From NCBI GenBank assembly GCA_044433405.1, contig JAWXTQ010000049.1, positions 1 to 13,323 on the forward strand: 13,323 nucleotides of DNA. The letters run 5' to 3'. Shown here piece by piece: positions 5,478 to 12,983 of this stretch. A program made the translations under genes and the position numbers. Position 1 is the stretch's first letter. The number at the start of each line of letters is the position of its first letter. Origin of the DNA: CAMQVM01 sp044433405 (GTDB taxonomy: Bacteria > Bacteroidota > Bacteroidia > Bacteroidales > Rikenellaceae). Under the pieces are notes generated by a model. The model was not told the origin of the DNA. It saw only the letters and a list, made by a program, of their open reading frames with translations, and did not search any database.

Positions 5478-6626
5478 ATGAAAAAATTATTATTTACTCT
5501 CTCTACAGCATTGGTAGTATGCAGCTGTGGAACTGGCGAAAAGCCAACAATAAGTGGTACATTGACTGGAACATACAATGATACCATTATTTTTAACACT
5601 ATCGACCTTACAACAGGAGCAAAATCGGCAGATACTATAGCTCTTGACAATGGCAAATTCGAATTCTACGCTCTAGATAACTCATCTGTGAAACTAGGAT
5701 ACCTACAGGCTAAGCCATCATCTGTAAAAAATAGCGATGGTTCGATTGCTACCTACTCAATGAGAGCAATATCATTTCCTATAGCTCCTGATGAGCATGT
5801 TGTATTGGAGGGAACATTCGAAGAGTACACAATGTCTGGTTCAAACCTATACAAGAAGATAGCTGAATATCAAACATCAGTAGATCCACTAGTTGCCGAG
5901 CAGAGCGAAATCAACCGCAAACTTCGAGCTCTAAATGCTGAGTCAGATCCTCAAGAGAGAGAAGATCTTCAAGCTTCATTGCAAGAGGTAAATAAAAATC
6001 TAAACTCAAAAACAGTTGAATATATCACCAACAACCCTAACGAGGGTGCATCTCTATACATTACAGCTAGAGTTGACACTTATGAGCTAAAAGAGCTTTT
6101 ACCTCTATTTACTGAGGAGCTAAAAAGCGGTGTTTACGGCAATTTATATAATGAGGTTGAGAGAAGATACAAAAATCAAGTAGCTAAAGACGAAGCAATT
6201 GCAAGAGTTCAACCGGGCCAAGTAGCTCCTGACTTTACACTACTAGATGTAAATGGCAAAGAGATATCACTTTCATCGCTACGTGGCAAATATGTAGTTA
6301 TCGACTTCTGGGGAAGCTGGTGCGGATGGTGCATCAAGGGATTCCCTGAGATGAAAAAGATGTATTCTAAATACAAAAACAAACTAGAAATCCTAGGTGT
6401 AGCATGTAGAGACACTCAAGAAGCGTGGGAGGGAGCTTTAAAAGAGCAAAAACTTCCATGGAAGAATGTTATAAACAGCACTGAAGAGGGTGAAGATATC
6501 TCAGTAATTTATTCTGTATCGGGATTCCCTACAAAGGTGATTATAGACCCTAAAGGTGTTATCGTAGAGACTGTATTAGGCGAACGCCCAGAGTTTTATA
6601 CCACTATTGATAGCTTAATGAAATAA
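5478..6626 (+). CDS. TlpA-like thiol-disulfide oxidoreductase lipoprotein
   Basis: A 382-residue exported lipoprotein. Residues 1-17 form a type II signal peptide: MKK, a hydrophobic core, then the lipobox VCSC with Cys17 as lipidation site. Residues about 22-125 are a beta-rich DUF4369-like domain (ISGTLTGTYNDTIIF). A helical, charged segment follows at about 130-185. The C-terminal ~135 residues are a TlpA/AhpC-type thioredoxin fold: PDFTLLDVNGKEISLSSLRGKYVVIDFWGSW in order, redox pair Cys282-Gly-Trp-Cys285, and the cis-proline loop SGFPT. Such proteins reduce or exchange disulfides in the periplasm; partners are unknown. A weak -7-like AGCCTTTG lies at 5453-5460. The gene is followed by the large structured repeat and converges on the POT transporter gene. 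Confidence 0.92.
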   Translation: MKKLLFTLSTALVVCSCGTGEKPTISGTLTGTYNDTIIFNTIDLTTGAKSADTIALDNGKFEFYALDNSSVKLGYLQAKPSSVKNSDGSIATYSMRAISFPIAPDEHVVLEGTFEEYTMSGSNLYKKIAEYQTSVDPLVAEQSEINRKLRALNAESDPQEREDLQASLQEVNKNLNSKTVEYITNNPNEGASLYITARVDTYELKELLPLFTEELKSGVYGNLYNEVERRYKNQVAKDEAIARVQPGQVAPDFTLLDVNGKEISLSSLRGKYVVIDFWGSWCGWCIKGFPEMKKMYSKYKNKLEILGVACRDTQEAWEGALKEQKLPWKNVINSTEEGEDISVIYSVSGFPTKVIIDPKGVIVETVLGERPEFYTTIDSLMK

Positions 6627-6649
6627 GCTAAGCGATGGTGTGATTAATT

Positions 6650-6806
6650 CTTAGCGGTTTTCACCGCATGAGCTAAAGCTCACGCCCCGTAGTAATAGAT
6701 TTTTATTTCTTATACTCATACCTAAAGGTATGGTAACGAAATAAAAATCTATTCCTATTTTTGGCTACGCCAAAAAGTGAAAACCGAGGCGTACCAAAGC
6801 TTATCA
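6650..6806 (+). repeat. Left arm of a ~150-bp inverted repeat with its own multi-helix fold
   Basis: This arm is about 87% identical by eye to the reverse complement of 7164-7318. Within itself it can fold into a closed structure. The closing stem P1 is CGGTTTTCAC 6655-6664 with GTGAAAACCG 6777-6786. Hairpin H1 is TGAGCT/AGCTCA at 6669-6682. Hairpin H2 is the 16-bp perfect stem 6694-6709 with 6738-6753, capped by CATACC/GGTATG at 6717-6732. Hairpin H3 is TTTTTGGC 6758-6765 with GCCAAAAA 6769-6776. H3 abuts P1 with no spacer. The arm ends at 6800-6813 with a further small hairpin, CTTATC/GATAAG. Confidence 0.9.
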
Positions 6807-7163
6807 AGATAAGAGGAAGAGCTGTTGTTGACGCTTCTTTCACAATAAGCTCGCAAAGGGCATTCATGAAGGTGGTGTATAGCTTCGCGATAATCGCCGA
6901 TAATCATTAATAATTATCAGCGTTAATCATTATTATTATTCCTATGCTCGGATATAGCGAAGCAAGAAACACCGCTACATGAAAATACCCAGCGAACGCT
7001 AGTGAGCCCGAGGAGCGGTAGCGACGAAGGTTTTTTTACCAGTGGTAGGCTGCTAGGAGTCTTTTTTAGCGAACTGGCGATAGCCAGGAAGCTAAAAATG
7101 GCTCATAGTAGTCTAGCGCGTGGTTTTTTTCTAAAAAAAACTTAAGCACAATTCTTCTTTTTT
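6807..7163. other. Non-coding structured core between the inverted arms
   Basis: No credible protein-coding frame is seen. The first part has inverted repeats GCTTCGC (6882-6888) with GCGAAGC (6957-6963), enclosing GATAAT/ATTATC (6899-6918). Next CGCTAC (6973-6978) pairs with GTAGCG (7018-7023), followed by T7 at 7031-7037. A long hairpin follows at 7042-7119 with T7 at 7124-7130, then A8 at 7133-7140. Stacked hairpins with two T-runs suggest either a structured RNA with terminators or the inner part of a non-autonomous mobile element. No transposase or its remnant is visible. Confidence 0.55.
7042..7130 (+). ncRNA. Long ~31-bp hairpin followed by T7 (possible structured RNA or terminator)
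   Basis: From the apex outward: CTGGC (7074-7078) with GCCAG (7083-7087) around loop GATA; a symmetrical internal loop GAA (7071-7073) facing GAA (7088-7090); TTTTTAGC (7063-7070) with GCTAAAAA (7091-7098); a T-T mismatch; CGA-type pairs 7057-7061 with 7100-7104; a G-A mismatch; TGCTA-type pairs 7050-7055 with 7106-7111; and pairs continuing to 7042/7119. I count about 31 base pairs including four G-T. Seven T follow at 7124-7130. The strand is assigned only because the T-run is on plus; whether it is transcribed is unknown. Confidence 0.5.
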
Positions 7164-7318
7164 TGACAGGCTTTGGTACGCCTCGGCTTTCACTTTTTGG
7201 CGTAGCCAAAAATAGGAATAGGTTTTTATTTCGTTGTCATACCGAAGGTATGAACATAAGAAATAAAAACCTATTCCTACAAGCATGAACCAAAGCTCAT
7301 GCGGTGAAAGCCGCTAAG
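7164..7318 (-). repeat. Right arm of the ~150-bp inverted repeat with matching multi-helix fold
   Basis: Inverted copy of 6650-6806. Its internal helices are P1 CGGCTTTCAC 7184-7193 with GTGAAAGCCG 7304-7313, H3 7194-7201 with 7205-7212, H2 a 20-bp perfect stem 7213-7232 with 7260-7279 capped by CATACC/GGTATG at 7238-7252, and H1 near 7284-7301. Compared with the left arm, differences in P1 and H2 come in base-pair-preserving couples, so each arm keeps its own fold. The outer end lies 16 nt from the stop codon of the POT gene, where it would act as a 3' hairpin for that transcript. Confidence 0.9.
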
Positions 7319-7334
7319 CTAAGCTAAACTAAAC

Positions 7335-8858
7335 CTATTTGCTAGAAACTTTCTCTAACCATTTTAGCATTACTAACATCATTATCATTGAAAGCAAACA
7401 AACCGAAACAAAGATTAACCAAGTTGCTGACATTGACATGCTTTTGTAGAATGTTGCACCTAGAATTAACGCTAAGTTACCAACTGCTGTTGCAATTAAC
7501 CAACCTGCTTGCATAACTCCTTGAAGTTGTGGAGGAGCTACTTTAGATACGAATGATAATCCAAGAGGAGATATAAATAGCTCAGCTACTGTAAGGATGA
7601 AGTATGTTCCAACCAACAACCAAGGTGTTACATCAGGAGTATAACCTTGAAGGGCTGCTTCAGCTCTAGTTGGAAGACCAATTGAACCTAGAGACATTAA
7701 CACAAATGCAAGAGCTGCAATCAACATACCTATTGCAATTTTCTTAGGAGTTGAAGGCTCTTTACCTTTAGCTCTAAGCCATGCAAAAATTGCAATAATC
7801 ACAGGAGTAAGGAACACCACGAAGAATGGATTGATAGATTGGAATAGCTCCACACCTACCATATTAACGAAGCCTAAATTTATATTAACACTACTAACAT
7901 CTGTGTAGTCTTTAGCAAAGAATGTAAGAGTTAATCCATTTTGGTGGAAAGAGAACCAGAAGAAGATAACAACACAATAAACAGCGATAAGCGCCATGAT
8001 ACGTTGTTTAATCTCTTTAGCATCCATTTTAACATCATCGCCACTAACAGCTGCTTTAATATTAGCTGAAGGATCTGGAAACTTGCTTTTGTTTACTAAG
8101 AAAATAACGATAGAAATAACCATTGCAACAATGGCTGCATTGTAAGCGTAGTGGAAACCTTCTGTAAAGATGTTTAGATATTGAGCTGCAAACTCGAGGT
8201 AGTTGCTACCAGTGTAGCCAACCTCTTTTGCCACCTCAGCAAATGACTCTAATCCCTCTGTTCCGCCCGACTCAATTAGCTTATTACTAAGGTCAGGAAG
8301 GTTTTGATTGTATTGGAAACCCGCTTTCTCAACCCACCAGTTACGTATTGCTACCGCAGTAGGAGGAGCGAAGATTGCACCAATATTGATAAACATATAG
8401 AATATAGAGAAACCCTCATCGCGAAGATTTGAATATTTAGGATTATCATACATTTGGCCTACTAACGCCTGTAGATTACCTTTAAACAAACCATTACCTA
8501 AAGCGATAACAAATAGAGCAGCACATGTGTAGAACAACATAAGGCTGTAATTGTCTTTAGGAACTGGAGTTGGCGATGTTACTGAAAGCAAAGCATAACC
8601 TACTGCCATCATTACAAGACCTGAGAAGATCGTTGCCTTGTATTTTTTAGTTTTGTCGGCAATAATACCCCCAACTAGTGAAAGAGCATAGATACCAGCA
8701 AAGAAGATAGAGTAGATTGTTGAAGCTCCCTCTTCGTCTAGATTAAATTTGGTTTGCAAAAATAGCACAAGAATTGCCATCATTGTGTAGAAGCCATAAC
8801 GCTCGCCCATATTGGCCAGCGATGCTCCAATCAAACCTTTCGGATGTTTTTTAAACAT
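7335..8858 (-). CDS. POT/PTR2-family peptide transporter (MFS)
   Basis: A 507-residue inner-membrane protein of the proton-dependent oligopeptide transporter family, expected to import di- and tripeptides with protons. It has the MFS pattern of about 12-14 hydrophobic helices. Family signatures seen are NMGERYGFYTMMAILVLFL in the first helix (the ExxER region), IADKTKK after helix 2 (the MFS loop motif), FSIFYMFINIGAIFAP (PTR2 motif FYxxINxG) and FFWFSFHQNGLTLTF in helix 7. The first Glu of ExxER is Asn here. A long loop of about 55 residues with PDLSNKLIESGG follows helix 5 or thereabouts. The start at 8858 leaves the normal short MFKKHPKG N-terminus. It is divergent from glgB and ends 16 nt from the large inverted repeat. 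Confidence 0.93.
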   Translation of the reverse strand: MFKKHPKGLIGASLANMGERYGFYTMMAILVLFLQTKFNLDEEGASTIYSIFFAGIYALSLVGGIIADKTKKYKATIFSGLVMMAVGYALLSVTSPTPVPKDNYSLMLFYTCAALFVIALGNGLFKGNLQALVGQMYDNPKYSNLRDEGFSIFYMFINIGAIFAPPTAVAIRNWWVEKAGFQYNQNLPDLSNKLIESGGTEGLESFAEVAKEVGYTGSNYLEFAAQYLNIFTEGFHYAYNAAIVAMVISIVIFLVNKSKFPDPSANIKAAVSGDDVKMDAKEIKQRIMALIAVYCVVIFFWFSFHQNGLTLTFFAKDYTDVSSVNINLGFVNMVGVELFQSINPFFVVFLTPVIIAIFAWLRAKGKEPSTPKKIAIGMLIAALAFVLMSLGSIGLPTRAEAALQGYTPDVTPWLLVGTYFILTVAELFISPLGLSFVSKVAPPQLQGVMQAGWLIATAVGNLALILGATFYKSMSMSATWLIFVSVCLLSMIMMLVMLKWLEKVSSK

Positions 8859-8904
8859 AATTGTTTTATTTTAAGTTAATATTCTTTAAAAACTCTGCAT
8901 TTTA

Positions 8905-8936
8905 CAAAAGTATAACTTTTTTTTGAATTTTGGAAA
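8905..8936 (-). promoter_or_regulatory. Bacteroidota promoter for the POT gene
   Basis: On the minus strand: TTTC at 8936-8933, 20 nt, then TACTTTTG at 8912-8905, a full -7 match with a one-base-off -33. The -7 box lies 46 nt before the start codon at 8858. Confidence 0.65.
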
Positions 8937-9016
8937 CGAAACTCAATTTTTACGCTCATAAACTAAAAAACAGCGTGCGTTTCACTGTTCTAAATCGAGC
9001 AGACTTTAACAAAAGA

Positions 9017-9048
9017 TTTGCTTGTTTAACAAATTATTATTACTTTTA
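9017..9048 (+). promoter_or_regulatory. Bacteroidota promoter for glgB
   Basis: TTTG at 9017-9020, 20 nt, then TACTTTTA at 9041-9048: perfect -33 and spacing, with one mismatch (final A for G) in the -7 box. It lies 40 nt before the glgB start. Together with the POT promoter it occupies the 230-bp divergent spacer; no other element is evident there. Confidence 0.6.
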
Positions 9049-9088
9049 TGCAGAATATTTAGTCGTTTAATTTTAAAATTCAGCAAAA

Positions 9089-11116
9089 ATGAACAACGTC
9101 AATTCAATTAAAATCTTAGAGCTTGATGATTGGTTAACAAAATGGTCAGACCAACTAAAAAATCGCTACATTAAATACAGAAGTCACTTAACGCAAATAG
9201 TTGATAATTGTGATTCTTTAACTTCATACGCAAATGGTTATCTCTATTATGGGCTTAACTACTCGCCACAAGAGAAGGGGTGGTGGTTTAGAGAGTGGCT
9301 ACCTTGCGCTAAGGATGTTTTTATTTTTGGCGATTTCAACCATTGGAACCGCACAGAATTTCGCCTTACAAGAAATGGTGAAAGTTGGGAGATATTCTTC
9401 CCTGACTCTGAATTTGCAAATCGAATAGTTCATGAGGGGCTATTTAAGCTCTACATTCATGGAGATAATGGCTTCTTCGAGAGGCTACCAGCCTACGCAA
9501 AAAGAGTTGTTGAGGATGTTGAAACTCACAATTTCTCAGCACAAGTTTGGCAACCCAAAGAGCAATTTAAGTGGAGTGATGCAGAGTTTAAATCCTCTGC
9601 AATTACAAATCCAATCATATATGAATCGCATATAGGAATGGCAACTGAGCAGCCACGAGTTGGATTATACAGAAAATTCACACGCGATATATTGCCACGC
9701 ATCAAGGAGTTGGGCTACAATGCGGTGCAGCTAATGGCTGTTGCTGAACACCCCTACTACGGAAGCTTTGGATATCACGTATCAAACTTTTTTGCACCAT
9801 CTTCACGCTACGGTACTCCCGAAGAGTTCAAAGAGCTTGTCGACAAGGCGCACTCGCTAGGGTTAACTGTGATTATGGATATCGTACACTCACACTATGT
9901 TAAAAATTTCAATGAGGGACTAAACGAACTTGACGGCAGCAAATTCCACTACTCCGTGGAGGGCGAAGCGGGCAATCAACCCTACTGGGATTCAAAAAAT
10001 TTCGACTATAACAAAGGAGGTGTTGAACACTTCTTGCTCTCAAACATTAAATATTGGATGGAGGAGTATCATATTGATGGATTCCGCTTTGACGGAGTAA
10101 CCTCAATGATATACTCCCACCACGGCTATAAAGATAATTTCCAAGATTCCGATTTCTTTAGCGACGAGGTTAATGGTGATGCTATATGCTACTTAACACT
10201 CGCTAACACTCTTATTCATGAGCTTAACCCTGACGCGATTTCGATTGCTGAAGATGTTAGTGGAATGCCAGGAATGACAGTTTCGGCAGCCGACGGAGGT
10301 ATAGGTTTTGATTTTAGGTTAGCTATGGCAGTTCCTGACTTTTGGATTGAGTACCTAGAGGACAAAAAGGATGAAGATTGGAATATTTGGCAGATGTGGA
10401 ATCAAATGACCAATCGTCTACCATACGTCAAGAGCATTGGCTACGCTGAGTCGCACGACCAAGCAATGGTTGGCGATAAAAGCATCGCTTTTAGGCTGAT
10501 GGACAAAGAGATGTATTGGAATATGGCAATTGATAGCGAGAATGTTATAATAGATAGAGGCATTGCCCTACATAAGATGATACGTCTATTTACCATCACC
10601 ACTGCAGGCCAAGGCTACCTAAACTTTATGGGTAACGAATTTGGACATCCTCAATGGATTGACTTCCCACGTGAGGGAAACGGCTATAGCTATGAGTTTG
10701 CACGCCGTCAATGGTCGCTCGCTACAGACGAAAATTTAAGATATAAATATCTAGAGCGTTTCGACAAGTCAATGCTTGAATTGGTAGGCGAGCACGATCT
10801 GCTTTCAGAGTTGTATCCATACATATATTTGATGGACGAAGCCAACAAGAGCATGGTTTACTCACTCAAAGATGTGCTATTTGTGATAAACTGGAGCAAT
10901 GAGTCGATTGAAAACTACATACTTCCAGTTCCAGAGGCAGGAAAATATAAAATTGTGCTAAATAGTGATTCCAAAGAGCTAGGTGGTTTTGGACGCATAG
11001 AGCAGGATGAGGAGTACTTCTCATTCTCCGAAGTTGGGCAAGATGGAGAGGTGCGCCACTTCATCAGCATATACAATGTTAGCCGCAACGTCCTAGCGTT
11101 TGTTTGGCAAAAGTAA
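9089..11116 (+). CDS. glgB: 1,4-alpha-glucan branching enzyme, eukaryote-like type
   Basis: A 675-residue GH13 enzyme that cuts alpha-1,4 chains and rejoins them by alpha-1,6 links during glycogen synthesis. Order: a short helical N-terminus; a CBM48 beta domain around residues 50-140 (WLPCAKDVFIFGDFNHW); the (beta/alpha)8 barrel from about 175 (YESHIGMA, then YNAVQLMAVAEHPYYGSFGY and VIMDIVHSHY); and a C-terminal beta domain. Catalytic residues are visible: Asp335 in GFRFDGV (nucleophile), Glu388 in IAEDVSGMPG (acid/base), and His456-Asp457 in AESHDQA. The blocks YGSFGYHVSNFFAPSSRYGTP and YLNFMGNEFGHPQWIDFPR resemble eukaryotic GBE/SBE more than E. coli GlgB, as does the modest length. No other glycogen gene is adjacent. 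Confidence 0.95.
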   Translation: MNNVNSIKILELDDWLTKWSDQLKNRYIKYRSHLTQIVDNCDSLTSYANGYLYYGLNYSPQEKGWWFREWLPCAKDVFIFGDFNHWNRTEFRLTRNGESWEIFFPDSEFANRIVHEGLFKLYIHGDNGFFERLPAYAKRVVEDVETHNFSAQVWQPKEQFKWSDAEFKSSAITNPIIYESHIGMATEQPRVGLYRKFTRDILPRIKELGYNAVQLMAVAEHPYYGSFGYHVSNFFAPSSRYGTPEEFKELVDKAHSLGLTVIMDIVHSHYVKNFNEGLNELDGSKFHYSVEGEAGNQPYWDSKNFDYNKGGVEHFLLSNIKYWMEEYHIDGFRFDGVTSMIYSHHGYKDNFQDSDFFSDEVNGDAICYLTLANTLIHELNPDAISIAEDVSGMPGMTVSAADGGIGFDFRLAMAVPDFWIEYLEDKKDEDWNIWQMWNQMTNRLPYVKSIGYAESHDQAMVGDKSIAFRLMDKEMYWNMAIDSENVIIDRGIALHKMIRLFTITTAGQGYLNFMGNEFGHPQWIDFPREGNGYSYEFARRQWSLATDENLRYKYLERFDKSMLELVGEHDLLSELYPYIYLMDEANKSMVYSLKDVLFVINWSNESIENYILPVPEAGKYKIVLNSDSKELGGFGRIEQDEEYFSFSEVGQDGEVRHFISIYNVSRNVLAFVWQK

Positions 11117-11158
11117 TAGGTAGTTAACCACAGAAGTGGGCAAAATAAAAAAAATGTG

Positions 11159-11166
11159 TACTTTTG
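11159..11166 (+). promoter_or_regulatory. Bacteroidota -7 box for argS
   Basis: TACTTTTG is a full TAnnTTTG match, 23 nt before the argS ATG and 42 nt after the glgB stop. The position expected for TTTG (about 11135-11139) reads GTGGG, so the -33 part is not convincing. It predicts a short leader and makes argS at least partly independent of glgB. Confidence 0.55.
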
Positions 11167-11189
11167 TGGTTTAAGAAAATTACATTACT

Positions 11190-12974
11190 ATGATCATAGA
11201 AAATTTTATATCAGAGATTGCACTTAAAGCAGTTACTGAATTGTATGCAGAGGTTGAGCCAAAGCTTATTCAAGTCTCTCCTACACGCAAAGAGTTTGTT
11301 GGAGATTACACCCTAGTAACCTTTCCTTTAACTAGGATTTCAGGCAAAAAACCTGAAGATTGTGGCATTGAGATAGGCGAAAAAATTGTTAACGAGAATA
11401 GATACTTTGAGAGCTACAATATAATAAAAGGGTTCTTGAATCTTAAATTATCGGATGAGTTTTGGATTGAGCGTTTTGCTGAAATTAGTCAAAATCCAAA
11501 GTTTGGCTACAAAGAGAGTAATGGTCACAATATCATGGTTGAATACTCATCTCCAAACACCAACAAGCCGCTACACCTTGGCCATATTCGCAACAATTTA
11601 TTAGGATATTCTGTATCTAAAATTCTTGAGGCTAACGGCAATAGTGTGAAGATGGTAAATCTGGTTAACGACAGAGGTATCCATATTTGCAAAAGCATGA
11701 CAGCATGGATTCTCTTTGGAAACAACGAAACTCCTGCTACTACAGGCATGAAGGGCGACCATCTAGTTGGCAAATATTATGTCTTGTTTGACCAAGCCTA
11801 CAAAAAGCAGATTGCAGAGCTGATTGAGGGCGGAATGGATAAAGACAGCGCCGCTAAAAATGCCGAAATCATGGTAATGGCATCAGAAATGTTGCGTAAA
11901 TGGGAGGCTAAAGATAGCTATATCTATGATTTATGGAAAACCATGAACGGATGGGTATATGAAGGATTTGACAAAACATATAAAGCACTAGGCGTTAGCT
12001 TTGACAAAGTATACTACGAGTCAGACACCTACCTACTAGGCAAATCACTAGTTGAAGATGGGCTTTCACGAGAGGTATTCTATCGTCGCGAAGATAGCTC
12101 GGTATGGATTGATCTAACAGAGGATGGCCTTGATGAGAAACTACTACTTCGTGGTGATGGCACATCTGTTTACATGACACAAGATTTAGGAACAGCACTC
12201 GAAAGACATAATGAGTTTGGCTTCGATAAAATGACCTATGTGGTTGGTAATGAGCAAAACTACCATTTTCAAGTTTTAAAGCTTATTCTTAAAAAACTAG
12301 GCTATGAGTGGGCTGACAACATCTATCACCTCTCATACGGAATGGTTGAGTTGCCTGAAGGCAAGATGAAATCACGTGAAGGAACAGTAGTTGATGCTGA
12401 CGATTTGATTGAGGGAATGATAGAGACAGCGCGCGAGATGTCGCAAGAGCTAGGAAAACTAGATTCACTAACCTCAGAGGAGGCCGACGAGATTGTTGCT
12501 ACTATTGGCACTGGTGCACTAAAATATTTTATCTTGAAAGTTGACCCTAGAAAAACAATGCTTTTCGACCCTAAAGAGTCGATTGACTTTAATGGCAACA
12601 CAGCTCCTTTTATACAGTATACTCATGCACGAATCAAATCGGTTCTTCGCAGAGCTACAGAGCAAGGTATTGTTTTTGACGGAAATATTGAGGTAAGCTC
12701 AACATTAGCACCTAAAGAGATTGAAGTAATCAAGCGTTTATACGATTTCCAACGCACACTAACAGAGGCTGGCGACAACATGTCACCATCAATTATTGCT
12801 GCCTACTGCTACGAAACAGCAAAAGAGTTTAACCAATACTATCACGATTTCTCTTTCTTAAAAGAGGAGAATGCTGAGGTAAGAGCAAACAGACTACGCA
12901 TTGCGCAGCAGAGTGCAAAAATCATATCAAATGCTATGTCACTATTAGGAATTAGCGTTCCTGATAGAATGTAA
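11190..12974 (+). CDS. argS: Arginyl-tRNA synthetase
   Basis: Class I aminoacyl-tRNA synthetase that charges tRNA-Arg with arginine in the cytoplasm; 594 residues, normal for the family. Seen are the N-terminal Add-1-type domain (residues 1 to about 110), VEYSSPNTNKPLHLGHIRNN with the HIGH-equivalent H129-L-G-H132, NLVNDRGIHICKS as usual for ArgRS, the KMSKS-equivalent K392-M-K-S-R396 in GKMKSREGTV, FIQYTHARIKSVLRR at the start of the anticodon-binding DALR domain, and the C-terminus SLLGISVPDRM. A start 23 nt after a -7 box fits ATG 11190. The xseA gene follows after 9 nt, so the two are probably one operon. Confidence 0.97.
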   Translation: MIIENFISEIALKAVTELYAEVEPKLIQVSPTRKEFVGDYTLVTFPLTRISGKKPEDCGIEIGEKIVNENRYFESYNIIKGFLNLKLSDEFWIERFAEISQNPKFGYKESNGHNIMVEYSSPNTNKPLHLGHIRNNLLGYSVSKILEANGNSVKMVNLVNDRGIHICKSMTAWILFGNNETPATTGMKGDHLVGKYYVLFDQAYKKQIAELIEGGMDKDSAAKNAEIMVMASEMLRKWEAKDSYIYDLWKTMNGWVYEGFDKTYKALGVSFDKVYYESDTYLLGKSLVEDGLSREVFYRREDSSVWIDLTEDGLDEKLLLRGDGTSVYMTQDLGTALERHNEFGFDKMTYVVGNEQNYHFQVLKLILKKLGYEWADNIYHLSYGMVELPEGKMKSREGTVVDADDLIEGMIETAREMSQELGKLDSLTSEEADEIVATIGTGALKYFILKVDPRKTMLFDPKESIDFNGNTAPFIQYTHARIKSVLRRATEQGIVFDGNIEVSSTLAPKEIEVIKRLYDFQRTLTEAGDNMSPSIIAAYCYETAKEFNQYYHDFSFLKEENAEVRANRLRIAQQSAKIISNAMSLLGISVPDRM

Positions 12975-12983
12975 ATATTTTAT

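Noticed and set aside
6807..7163. Small protein gene in the core of the repeat element
   Set aside because: Frames are short and crossed by hairpins and homopolymer runs; no protein motif or start with a promoter or ribosome site could be seen.
6640..7330. Target-site duplication around the large inverted repeat
   Set aside because: Flanks show related TAAGCTAAGC-like words, but no clean direct repeat borders the two arm ends, so a transposition footprint cannot be claimed.
8859..9088. Riboswitch or operator in the POT-glgB spacer
   Set aside because: Only the two promoters are evident; no long conserved fold or clear palindrome was found.
11525..12601. Open frames antisense to argS (also within the CotH, AraC-type, lipoprotein and glgB genes)
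   Set aside because: They mirror the codon pattern of strong genes on the other strand and encode no recognisable domain.
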